20,954 nt of DNA from Candidatus Delongbacteria bacterium. Its GTDB lineage: Bacteria; CAIWAD01. The notes beneath the pieces were generated by a model. That model worked only from the letters and a program-made list of their open reading frames with translations. It ran no database searches and was not told where the DNA came from. The stretch is from the NCBI GenBank assembly GCA_020634015.1, contig JACKCN010000014.1:1-20954 (forward strand), given 5' to 3'. Shown in pieces: positions 7,854 to 16,039 of this stretch; the stretch's first letter is position 1, and every line of letters starts with the position of its first letter. The position numbers were made by a program, and so were the translations under genes.

Positions 7854-9047
7854 TCAGCCCAGCAGGCTCAGCACCAGTTCGTCCAGCAGCACCCAGTTCT
7901 CCGGTCGCAGTACCAGACGCTCCCCGTTGCAGTGCTGGAAGCGTCTCCGGTGCAGGCGGGCCCGGGCCCAGATGCCGTCCGCGGTCAGCGCGCCAAAGCG
8001 GCCAACCAGAACCCGGCGTTCCAGCCCCTGGCGCCAGCGCAGCCCCAGGTAGACCGCCTCCAGCAGTGCCGCGTCACGATCCGGACGATCCGCTTCGGCG
8101 GGGGTGGGCTGGCCCGCGTCCACCGCATCATTGAAGAGTCGCAGGTTGGGCAGCCGGTTCAGACGCAGCCCCCAGGGCTCGGCCTGCCCCGTGAGAATCG
8201 TCGCCCGTTGCGGATTCAGCCAGGCGCTCGCCCCCGGGCCCACGGCCAGACAGTCGCGCAGCTCCCAGTAGCCCCGGTTGTGACGACTTTCCTGCCCCGC
8301 GCGGCAGAAGCTCGACACTTCGTAGTGCTGGTAACCGGCCGTGCGCAACTCCTTGGACAACAGACGGAAGAGGCGCGCGCTGTGATCGCCGTCCAGAGGT
8401 GTGACCCGTCCCTGACGGCGACGCAGATCCAGTCGGGTGCCCGCCTCGTAGCCCAGTCCGTAGGCGCTGATGTGCGGCGGATCCAGCGCCCGCAGCGCCG
8501 CGATCTCGCGCCGCAGGGCGGTCGCGGTCTGACCCGGCAGTTGGTAGATCAGGTCCAGACTCAGGTTCGTCAGTCCGGCCGCCCGCAAACGCTGCAGTCC
8601 GCGCTGCAGATCGTCCAGGTCGTGTTCCCGGTCCAGAAAGGCCAGGGCACCCGGGTCGGCGCTCTGGGCGCCCAGACTGGCGCGCGTGATACCGGCGGCC
8701 ACCAGGCTTCCGGCCAGCTCGTCCGTGATGTGCTCGGGATTCAGCTCCACCGTGATCTCGGCCCCGGGCAGCAGGCGCTCGGCCAGCGGACCCGGTCCCA
8801 GCAGCTGGCGAAAGAACTCCGGCGGCAGCAGGCTGGGGGTTCCCCCGCCCAGGTACACACTGTGGATCGCCCCCTCACTCCATGCCGGGCTGGCAAGCTG
8901 ACGCGCCAGATCCGCGCGCAGTCGCTCGCCACCGAGGCGCAACACTTCGGGATCGCGGGTGACCCCGGCGTAGAAATCGCAGTAACCGCAGCGCCGACTG
9001 CACCAGGGCACATGGATGTAGACTCCGAAGGAGTCGCTCGGCGGCAT
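7854..9047 (-). CDS. hemW: HemW-type radical SAM protein (heme chaperone / HemN-like)
   Basis: This is a radical SAM protein of the HemW family. Characterised members are heme-binding chaperones rather than coproporphyrinogen dehydrogenases. From the start at 9047 it has 397 residues. The cluster motif C16-x3-C20-x2-C23 is followed by Phe at 25 where true HemN has a fourth Cys, which supports HemW. GGGTPS follows at 67-72, and the HNRGYW motif and the GPGASAW segment of the C-terminal half are present. The ATG at 9047 is preferred because GGGAG lies about 6 nt upstream. An ATG at 9071 in the same frame has no visible ribosome site. The start is 33 nt after the rnfB stop, so it is probably the last gene of the rnf operon, where it could serve respiratory heme supply. 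Confidence 0.9.
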   Translation of the reverse strand: MPPSDSFGVYIHVPWCSRRCGYCDFYAGVTRDPEVLRLGGERLRADLARQLASPAWSEGAIHSVYLGGGTPSLLPPEFFRQLLGPGPLAERLLPGAEITVELNPEHITDELAGSLVAAGITRASLGAQSADPGALAFLDREHDLDDLQRGLQRLRAAGLTNLSLDLIYQLPGQTATALRREIAALRALDPPHISAYGLGYEAGTRLDLRRRQGRVTPLDGDHSARLFRLLSKELRTAGYQHYEVSSFCRAGQESRHNRGYWELRDCLAVGPGASAWLNPQRATILTGQAEPWGLRLNRLPNLRLFNDAVDAGQPTPAEADRPDRDAALLEAVYLGLRWRQGLERRVLVGRFGALTADGIWARARLHRRRFQHCNGERLVLRPENWVLLDELVLSLLG

Positions 9048-9080
9048 GATCGTCTCCCGGCGCTGCAGCATGCGTGTGTG

Positions 9081-9995
9081 TCAGTCGCTCAGTCCAAATC
9101 CCACGGCCCCCACCACGCGGATCGCGCCCACCGGGCAGACCGGCACGCAGAGGCCGCAGCCCACGCAAAGCTCGGCGTGAATCCTGGCCCGGGCTCCGTG
9201 TGCGCCCGCGGCTCCTTCGGCCCGGATGCAGTCGGTCACAGGGCAGGCCGGCAGGCAGTCGCCACAGCCGGTGCAGGCTTCGTTGACCGTGAACCAGGGG
9301 CGGTGTGCGATCCGGTCGCTGAAGACGCTGCTGGGACAGAGCCCCACCAGGGGCACCAGATTGGCGCTGCGGCTGTAATCCAGCACGCGCCGCTGGCCAT
9401 CCACGAGCAGCAGGCCCGGCTCGACGAAGGCGTTCTCGACGCAGCGGCCGCTGGAGGCACAGCCACTGAGGCAGTGTTCCCGGCGGCGCTCGACCGGTTC
9501 ATCGCTGGCGCAGGTCACGGCCACCTGGGCGTCCGCGGGAATCAGCGAGAGGATCTGGCGCGGGCAGGCGGGCAGGCAGTCGCCGCAGCCCGTGCAGCGG
9601 CTGGCCTGGATCACGGGCAGCCCGTTCACGACCCGGATCGCGTTCTCCGGACAGGCGTCCACGCAATCGCCGGCTCCCAGACAGGCCCAGTTGCAGTCGC
9701 GCTCGCCCCCGTACTGCAGCTGCAGGTCCAGACAACTCTCCCGACGCACCGATTCAAAGGTCCGCAGGTTCTGGTCCTCGCGCGAACGGCAGTTGACCAC
9801 CGCACTCAGCTCACTGCCATAGCCGTGTGTCTCGTCGCGCTCTCCGCTCCAGGCCACCCGGCCGCGAATGCGCCATTCGGGATGCGCCAGAGGCTGACGG
9901 CCCGAGAGCTCCACATGGCCCGTGTGACGCAGGAAACGCGACAGCAGCAGGGTGACTCCCGCCAGACAGAGCAACAGCAGCAGTTCCAGGCTCAT
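9081..9995 (-). CDS. rnfB: RnfB-like multi-ferredoxin subunit, rearranged
   Basis: This is the ferredoxin-accepting subunit of the Rnf electron-transport complex, with 304 residues. An N-terminal membrane helix (about 3-20) is followed directly by the soluble part. The CGxCG-type Fe-S domain that normally follows the helix in RnfB is missing. Fe-S sites are C101/C105/C111/C115 (the CLGxGDC form usual in RnfB) and C134/C137/C140/C144. A broken third site at C175/C179/C185 lacks its remaining ligands. Two further C-terminal sites are C241/C244/C247/C251 and C277/C280/C283/C287. The string CTGCGDCLPACP occurs twice (134-145 and 241-252). The start overlaps the rnfA stop as ATGA, with GGAGGA 8 nt upstream. 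The assignment as RnfB rests on the 101-165 segment and operon position. Confidence 0.8.
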   Translation of the reverse strand: MSLELLLLLCLAGVTLLLSRFLRHTGHVELSGRQPLAHPEWRIRGRVAWSGERDETHGYGSELSAVVNCRSREDQNLRTFESVRRESCLDLQLQYGGERDCNWACLGAGDCVDACPENAIRVVNGLPVIQASRCTGCGDCLPACPRQILSLIPADAQVAVTCASDEPVERRREHCLSGCASSGRCVENAFVEPGLLLVDGQRRVLDYSRSANLVPLVGLCPSSVFSDRIAHRPWFTVNEACTGCGDCLPACPVTDCIRAEGAAGAHGARARIHAELCVGCGLCVPVCPVGAIRVVGAVGFGLSD

Positions 9996-10561
9996 CCCAG
10001 TCCTCCTCCGCTGCGCAGATGATTCAGGGTCATCAGCAGGACCAGCAGCAACAACAGACTGCCCAGACGAAAGGGCAGGCCTTCGATGGATCCCGGGGCG
10101 CGGTTGAGTCTGAAGCGTTCCTGTGCTCCGGTGAGCACGAACACCAGAGCCAGCACGAGCAGCAGCATGAGACCCAGGGCGCTGGCTCGTCCCAGTGGCC
10201 CGGCCGGCAGATCGATCACGGGAGCCAGCAGCGGGCGTGCCAGCAGGGGCAGCCAGAGCAAGCCCGGCAGCGCCACGAACAGTTCCAGTTGTTCCCGGTC
10301 GGCACCGCCCAGCAGCAGCTTGAGCAGCAGCAGCCCGGGCAGGGTCGCCAGCAGGGCACAGGACAGCCTCAGGGCCAGCAGCAGGTCGCCCGTGTGCTCC
10401 AGAGGAAAGAACACGGCCGGCAGCATGGCCAGGGCACAGGCGGGCAGGATCGCCCAGCTGCGCTGGAAGGCGCTGAAGTGATGCTGGCGCACCAGCAACG
10501 GAGCCGCCAGCAGACCAAAGAGCACGACCAGCGGGGTGCCCGTGTCAAAGAGGGTGCTCAT
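9992..10561 (-). CDS. rnfA: RnfA-like six-helix membrane subunit lacking the usual cysteines
   Basis: This encodes 189 residues with six likely membrane helices (about 8-25, 36-52, 59-84, 93-117, 126-145, 163-181), matching RnfA/NqrE in size and topology. The C-terminus, with AQERFRLNRAP then EGLPFRLGSLLL at 146-171, corresponds to the family's GIRERLELSDVPKAFKG segment. The family's two half-site cysteines, in LGICP and in the TTNC loop, are not recognisable. The only cysteines are C42 and C68 at other places. In known Rnf and Nqr complexes those cysteines from RnfA and RnfE bind a 2Fe-2S cluster within the membrane. The gene overlaps both neighbours by ATGA, so translation is coupled. The assignment is moderate because the N-terminal half is very divergent. 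Confidence 0.65.
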   Translation of the reverse strand: MSTLFDTGTPLVVLFGLLAAPLLVRQHHFSAFQRSWAILPACALAMLPAVFFPLEHTGDLLLALRLSCALLATLPGLLLLKLLLGGADREQLELFVALPGLLWLPLLARPLLAPVIDLPAGPLGRASALGLMLLLVLALVFVLTGAQERFRLNRAPGSIEGLPFRLGSLLLLLVLLMTLNHLRSGGGLG

Positions 10562-11205
10562 TCCACCTCCCGGGCCACCCGGCGAGCCCGCCGGCGCAGC
10601 CAGAGCTGGATCACACCCAGCAGCACCAGCAATCCCACCGTGCGGGGCAGGCCGGCCAGCCCGGGCGGCAGGGCTCCCGGCAGACGCTCGAGCGCGCCCA
10701 GAGCCCAGAGTCCGATCAGAGGCACAGGCAGCAGGAAGGTGGCGCGCACGCTCCAGCTGCGACGCTCCTCGTCACGCAGAGTGCAGACCTGCTGCAGGTA
10801 GAGGAATGCACCCGTGTGCACGGCCAGCAGCAGACTGAGTTCCAGTACCGGAAGTCCGGCACGGACGCCTGTCACCCTCAGCAACCAGGCCACGCCGGCC
10901 GCCTGAAAGGGCACACCGGCCAGCAGCAGCAGGCTGAGCCAGGTGCCTCGCGCCTGTGAGAAGCGATAGGGCCAGGCGGGCGCCGCCAGCACCAGGCAAT
11001 TGAGCGGCAGCAGCACCAGCAGCAGCAACCAGATCACACCATCGGCCCCCAGGCAGATCGCGGGCCCCAGGCAGGCCGTATACAGGGCCGCTTCGAAGGG
11101 CGTGATCGTGCGGGCGGCAAAGGGGCGCTCCCGGGTCAGTGGATTCTGGCCCGGTTCCCATTGCAATTGCGGTTGTTCCACGGGAGCGCTGAAAGAGCGT
11201 CTCAT
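10558..11205 (-). CDS. Putative RnfE-like membrane protein of the rnf operon
   Basis: This encodes 215 residues. The ATG at 11205 is chosen because it overlaps the rnfD stop as ATGA; the open frame extends further upstream but only as antisense-type low-complexity sequence inside rnfD. About 30 polar N-terminal residues are followed by roughly six hydrophobic segments (about 36-52, 56-76, 88-110, 117-139, 153-172, 184-203) and a basic C-terminal tail. Size, topology and position between rnfD and rnfA fit RnfE (NqrD). The cysteine motifs do not: C45 in ACLGP is at best a shuffled version of the GLCP motif, and the second position reads VHTGAF. It does not look like RnfG, which has one helix and a periplasmic flavin domain. 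An unrelated membrane subunit that replaced RnfE/G remains possible. Confidence 0.6.
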   Translation of the reverse strand: MRRSFSAPVEQPQLQWEPGQNPLTRERPFAARTITPFEAALYTACLGPAICLGADGVIWLLLLVLLPLNCLVLAAPAWPYRFSQARGTWLSLLLLAGVPFQAAGVAWLLRVTGVRAGLPVLELSLLLAVHTGAFLYLQQVCTLRDEERRSWSVRATFLLPVPLIGLWALGALERLPGALPPGLAGLPRTVGLLVLLGVIQLWLRRRARRVAREVE

Positions 11206-12272
11206 CGGCGGGGCCCTCGCGGCAGAGTCGACTGGTTCAGCCAGGGCACCAGAGCACTGGCGGCCAGAGTGGCCAGCACAAGCCCCGCTTCGCCCAGATG
11301 CAAGGCCGGTACGGCCAGCAGCAGGCTGCCCAGCAGCAGGCCGTGTGACAGGCGTCCCCGGGCGGTCAGAGGTGTATGCACGCTCTCGGCGGCTCCAAAC
11401 ACCAGCAGGGGAAGCAGAAAACTGCCGCTGCACCAGAGGCTGAAGGCCGGCCAGTGCGCCAGACCCGACGCGTTCACCAGCAGGACTCCAGTGCCGAAGA
11501 CGGCCAGGGCCGTGACCGGGACTTTCCAGTCGATCACACGGCGTGTCACCAGCAGCACTCCCCCCGGCAGCAGGGCCAGCAGGCTGGCCGCACCCAGTGT
11601 GCCCGGGTGCAGGTTCCAGACGAAATCCAGCACCCCACCACTGCTCAGCCGTTCCTGGAGCTGCGCCAGGCGGCTGAGGGTCAGGGGCACGTCCACGGGT
11701 GGGTTGACCAGCCCGTGCTCGGTGCTCGCTTCCAGCTCGGCCAGGGCTTGCCAGGCTTGCTGCAATTGTGTCTTCAGGGTGACCGGCACCGAGGCGGGCA
11801 GACTGAACCAGCCCTTCTCAAGCCACCAGAGCGGTGTCAGCAGTCCGCCCCCCGGTTGGGCCACCAGATCCAGCAGAAGGCGGGCGAAGAGCGCCGGATG
11901 CATGGCGGCGCGCCCATACCCCCCAAAGAGCTGCTCGGCCAGAAAGGCGCCCAGGCCACCGGCCAGCATGACCTGGCTCCAGTGCAGGTCTGGCGGCAAC
12001 AACAGCGCAAAGACCAACCCGCCCAGCAGGGCGTGTCCGTCCAGGGTGCGCTGGCGATTGCCGGCCACGGCCTTGGTGAAGGCTTCCGCCAGCAGGAAGG
12101 ACGCCGCCGCCACTCCCGCGGTGCGCAGGGCGGGCAGGCCGTAGAGCCCGAAAGCAACCAGCAGCAGGGGCGCCAGCGCCAGCATGGACTGGCCGTGCAG
12201 GGCCGAGAGGCGGGACCGTGTGCGCAGCAGAGGCATCGGGGCCAGACGGAACACGGGACGTGCCTCAGACAT
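11202..12272 (-). CDS. rnfD: RnfD-like membrane subunit without visible flavin-attachment motif
   Basis: This encodes 356 residues of a polytopic membrane protein of the RnfD/NqrB family. The start at 12272 (MSEARP) is preferred: GAGGTG lies about 5 nt upstream and the start overlaps the rnfC stop by 8 nt. Family hallmarks are the LDGHALLGGLVFALLLPP segment at 77-94 (the usual D-G-SA-x-TGLLLALxLPP region) and GGLGAFLAEQLFGGYGRAAMHPALFARLLL at 105-134, equivalent to the GGLG...NPA region. The S-G-A-T motif, whose Thr carries covalent FMN in known members, is not found in the loop that follows. That loop (about 140-200) reads as Pro/Leu-rich and then Gln/Glu-rich. A further group of helices fills the C-terminal half. 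Confidence 0.78.
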   Translation of the reverse strand: MSEARPVFRLAPMPLLRTRSRLSALHGQSMLALAPLLLVAFGLYGLPALRTAGVAAASFLLAEAFTKAVAGNRQRTLDGHALLGGLVFALLLPPDLHWSQVMLAGGLGAFLAEQLFGGYGRAAMHPALFARLLLDLVAQPGGGLLTPLWWLEKGWFSLPASVPVTLKTQLQQAWQALAELEASTEHGLVNPPVDVPLTLSRLAQLQERLSSGGVLDFVWNLHPGTLGAASLLALLPGGVLLVTRRVIDWKVPVTALAVFGTGVLLVNASGLAHWPAFSLWCSGSFLLPLLVFGAAESVHTPLTARGRLSHGLLLGSLLLAVPALHLGEAGLVLATLAASALVPWLNQSTLPRGPRR

Positions 12273-13527
12273 GGCGCACCTCGCGCAGCTGCTGCAGTCC
12301 TTTGCGCAGACTGTGTCCCAGATGGATGTGGCTGGGGCAGACATAACTGCACACACCGCAGAGCAGGCAGTGCTCCAGCCCCATCCCGCGGGCCTCGTGC
12401 AGGCGCTGCTCTTCGATCAGATGCACCAGGCGGGGCGGGGCCAGGCTGCGCGGACAGGCTTCCAGACAGCGCCCGCAGGTGTTGCAGGCGTCCTCACGCA
12501 GGCGCGGCAATTCGTCCGGGTTGGCGGTCACCAGTGCCCGCAGGGGCGGACAGAGGGGCGAGTCCGTGTCACGCAGCAACTTGCCGTCCAGAGCTCCACC
12601 CGCGAATGCCGCGCTCGGTGGCCCCTCGGGAAAGAGCTCCTGCCAGGGCAGACCGCTGGGCAGTTCGACCAGCTCGCCGTTTCCGGCCAGGTCCGAGACG
12701 GACAGCAGAAATCGATCGGCGGGGCCCACCGTGAGCCGCCGTTCCAGCAGCAGCAGGCGGTCCAGATCGAGCACGAGCACTCCCTGACTGGCCAGCAGGC
12801 GCGTGGGATCCAGTGTGCGGGACGGATTGACCAGCCGTGTGGCACGCTCGGCCAGCAGGCGGGGATGGGCACCGGGATGGCTGTTGTCCAGCTGGATCCG
12901 GGTCAGGCTGATACCGGGCTTGAGCGCGGCCACCAGAGCTTCGGCCGCCTTGCGCTGGGGAGCACGGTGCGCCAGATGCAGATGCTGGAAACGAGCACGT
13001 TCCAGCACCAGGTCCAGCGCGCACGAGAGTGCCTTTCCGCGGGCCAGTTCTTCCAGTCGGGCCATCAGGGTCCAGTGCCCCAGTTCGGTCTCGGCGGCGT
13101 TGAGAATCAGGATCGCACCGGCAGGCAGGATTGCCAGCTCGTGATCCAGAGGAATCCCGTCCAGATTCTCGAGTCCCTGGGCCGACAGGGCCAACCCGGC
13201 CGAGAGCGGCTGCTCATCTTCCTGCTCGACCTGAAGCACGGCGCAGGGCAGCAGGCAACCATCGCCCACTCTGCGGTTCTCGACGGCCAGGATCCGCCCG
13301 GACGCCGGTGCCAGTCGCACGCGGGACAGCAGTCCACAGGGTTCGCTCAGCGGCTCGCCGGCACTCACCCGTTGGCCGGCCACCACCAATGGCCGAGCCT
13401 CATCGTAGCGGTAGCCGCGCAGAGGCAGGACTCGCACACCGGTACCCTGCAGCTCGCGCCGGGGCGGAACCGCCCTGGGGCACCAGTCGGGTGGCAGAAT
13501 GCCTTCCTTGAGGTGGAAACGGCGCAT
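12265..13527 (-). CDS. rnfC: RnfC-like peripheral subunit with degenerate NADH/FMN site
   Basis: This encodes 420 residues. RnfC is the soluble NAD(H)/flavin-binding subunit of the Rnf complex. The N-terminal domain (F-x-L-K-E-G-I-x-P-P, then a Val-x-x-Gly-Q-x-V barrel at 48-80) fits the family. Two C-terminal ferredoxin sites are complete: C348/C351/C354/C358 and C387/C390/C393/C397. Between them the dinucleotide/flavin domain is poorly conserved. I find no GGAGFPT loop, and the NAAECEP motif appears as NAAETEL at 143-149. The start at 13527 has only a distant GAAGG, so initiation may be weak. It heads the operon, and the 220-nt gap upstream, containing the nrdR terminator, is the likely promoter region. 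Confidence 0.85.
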   Translation of the reverse strand: MRRFHLKEGILPPDWCPRAVPPRRELQGTGVRVLPLRGYRYDEARPLVVAGQRVSAGEPLSEPCGLLSRVRLAPASGRILAVENRRVGDGCLLPCAVLQVEQEDEQPLSAGLALSAQGLENLDGIPLDHELAILPAGAILILNAAETELGHWTLMARLEELARGKALSCALDLVLERARFQHLHLAHRAPQRKAAEALVAALKPGISLTRIQLDNSHPGAHPRLLAERATRLVNPSRTLDPTRLLASQGVLVLDLDRLLLLERRLTVGPADRFLLSVSDLAGNGELVELPSGLPWQELFPEGPPSAAFAGGALDGKLLRDTDSPLCPPLRALVTANPDELPRLREDACNTCGRCLEACPRSLAPPRLVHLIEEQRLHEARGMGLEHCLLCGVCSYVCPSHIHLGHSLRKGLQQLREVRHV

Positions 13528-13704
13528 CAGTGCCCAGCCTTCGGGAAAGGGGACTCAGGAGGAAGAGGGCAGATGGCGGGAGAGCACACACTGAGTCCGC
13601 TGGGACATCTCGGATCACGCCGGAGAGTTTGCATTGAATCCATCACGGCACACTTTCGTCTGTCCGGCGGGACACGTGGAGTCTGGAATCCGATTGGCTG
13701 GGTG

Positions 13705-13735
13705 CTTGAAACACCCGGTCAGCGAAACCGGGTGT
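13705..13735 (-). terminator. Stem-loop terminator downstream of nrdR
   Basis: On the minus strand a perfect 9-bp stem (ACACCCGGT with ACCGGGTGT, 13727-13735 and 13711-13719) closes a 7-nt loop and is followed by a short run of T residues. It begins 13 nt after the nrdR stop codon at 13748. The U run is short, so termination may be partial. Confidence 0.5.
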
Positions 13736-13747
13736 CCCTGGAGAGGT

Positions 13748-14224
13748 TCAGGCACCACCCTGGGGCAAACTTTCCCGCAGAGTGTGCAATTCGTTCAGGA
13801 ATCCTTCGGCATCCTGGAAACGCCGGTAGACACTGGCGAAGCGGATGTAGGCCACCTCATCGAAGGCCAGCAGGCGATCCAGCACGATGCGCCCCAGGCG
13901 CTGGCTCTCGATCTCGCCGCTTGCCGCGGCGCCGGCCTGTACCACCCGCTCGACCGAATCGATCAGCTCGTCCACCTGGGCCTCGCCATAGCCGCGCTTG
14001 TGCAGCGCCTGCAGAATGCCACGCCGCAACTTGGCCCGGCTGTAGACTTCGCGGCGTCCATCCGACTTGATGACCGTGAGCTGCGCACCCTCCACATATT
14101 CGTAGGTGGTGAAGCGGGCCTGGCAGACACTGCACTCGCGCCGACGCCGGATGGCGCTGTGATCGCCCAGCGGTCGGCTGTCGATCACGGTGTCCTTGTT
14201 CTGGCCGCAGGATGGGCATTTCAT
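13748..14224 (-). CDS. nrdR: Transcriptional repressor NrdR
   Basis: NrdR represses ribonucleotide reductase genes in response to ATP/dATP. The 158 residues are a typical length. The N-terminal zinc ribbon uses C3-x2-C6 and C31-x2-C34, with the family sequences DSRPLGD and IRRRREC between them and ARFTTYE after it. An ATP-cone domain spans about 48-138 (VIKSDGRREVYSRAKLRRGI onward). The ATG at 14224 has a strong GGAGGTGA site just upstream. It is the last gene of the operon, 34 nt after glyA, with a hairpin in the gap. No NrdR box or ribonucleotide reductase gene was noticed in the window. Confidence 0.98.
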   Translation of the reverse strand: MKCPSCGQNKDTVIDSRPLGDHSAIRRRRECSVCQARFTTYEYVEGAQLTVIKSDGRREVYSRAKLRRGILQALHKRGYGEAQVDELIDSVERVVQAGAAASGEIESQRLGRIVLDRLLAFDEVAYIRFASVYRRFQDAEGFLNELHTLRESLPQGGA

Positions 14225-14235
14225 TCACTCACCTC

Positions 14236-14255
14236 CGCGCCGACGCTTCGGCGCG
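14236..14255 (-). promoter_or_regulatory. Stable hairpin between glyA and nrdR, abutting the nrdR ribosome site
   Basis: A perfect 8-bp stem (CGCGCCGA with TCGGCGCG) closes a 4-nt loop. On the minus-strand RNA its 3' edge touches the GGAGG of nrdR, so it could limit ribosome access or act as an mRNA processing or stability element that separates nrdR expression from glyA. There is no U tract, so it is not a standard terminator. Confidence 0.45.
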
Positions 14256-14258
14256 ACC

Positions 14259-15551
<1,293 letters not shown>

Positions 15552-15577
15552 GGGGCCTTTCCTGGTCTCCGGGCCGC

Positions 15578-16039
15578 TCAGCAGCCGGTGAGTCCGTGCA
15601 GTTTTTCCAGTCGGCGGGTGTGACGGCCGCCCTCGAAGGATGTGTCCAGCCAGGTCGCCAGAATGCGCAGGTTCTCTTCCACGCTGCGCATGCGTCCCGC
15701 GAGAGCCAGGCAGTTGGAGTCGTTGTGCAGACGGCTCAGCCGGGCCGATTCCACTTCAAGACACAGGGCACAGCGCACACCCTTGAGCTTGTTGGCACAG
15801 ATCGAGGCGCCAATGCCGGAACCGCAGAGCACGACGGCCAAGTGGACTTCGCCATGCGACAGCGCCCGCGCGCAGGGCACGATGCTGTCGGGGTAATCCA
15901 TGGCCACGGGTTCGTGGGCCCCGAAATCACGGACCTGGAATCCACGATCCATCAGGGCCTGGATCACCGCCAGTCGGGCTTCGTGGGCGGCGTGGTCGGC
16001 GGCCACTCCGATCACGGGAGTCAGGGAGTCGAGGCTCAT
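15578..16039 (-). CDS. rpiB: Ribose-5-phosphate isomerase B
   Basis: This enzyme interconverts ribulose-5-phosphate and ribose-5-phosphate (RpiB/LacAB family). It has 153 residues. The ATG at 16039 is chosen because it overlaps the upstream stop as ATGA; an in-frame TTG at 16060 is less likely. Motifs are the substrate-binding D15-H16, the catalytic Cys at C72 in CGSGIGASICANK, and HNDSN at 105-109, all at the usual spacing. The ribosome site is weak, consistent with translational coupling. The neighbours glyA and nrdR link it to nucleotide precursor supply. Confidence 0.97.
   Translation of the reverse strand: MSLDSLTPVIGVAADHAAHEARLAVIQALMDRGFQVRDFGAHEPVAMDYPDSIVPCARALSHGEVHLAVVLCGSGIGASICANKLKGVRCALCLEVESARLSRLHNDSNCLALAGRMRSVEENLRILATWLDTSFEGGRHTRRLEKLHGLTGC

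Noticed and set aside
9048..9071. Upstream start for hemW at 9071
   Set aside because: It adds eight residues without a ribosome site, whereas the ATG at 9047 has GGGAG at good spacing. It cannot be fully excluded.
7743..14070. Long plus-strand frames (759, 260, 452 and 628 codons) across the hemW-rnf-nrdR genes
   Set aside because: They mirror real minus-strand genes that have clear motifs and coupled starts. The translations are low-complexity Gln/Arg/Gly/Pro-rich shadows.
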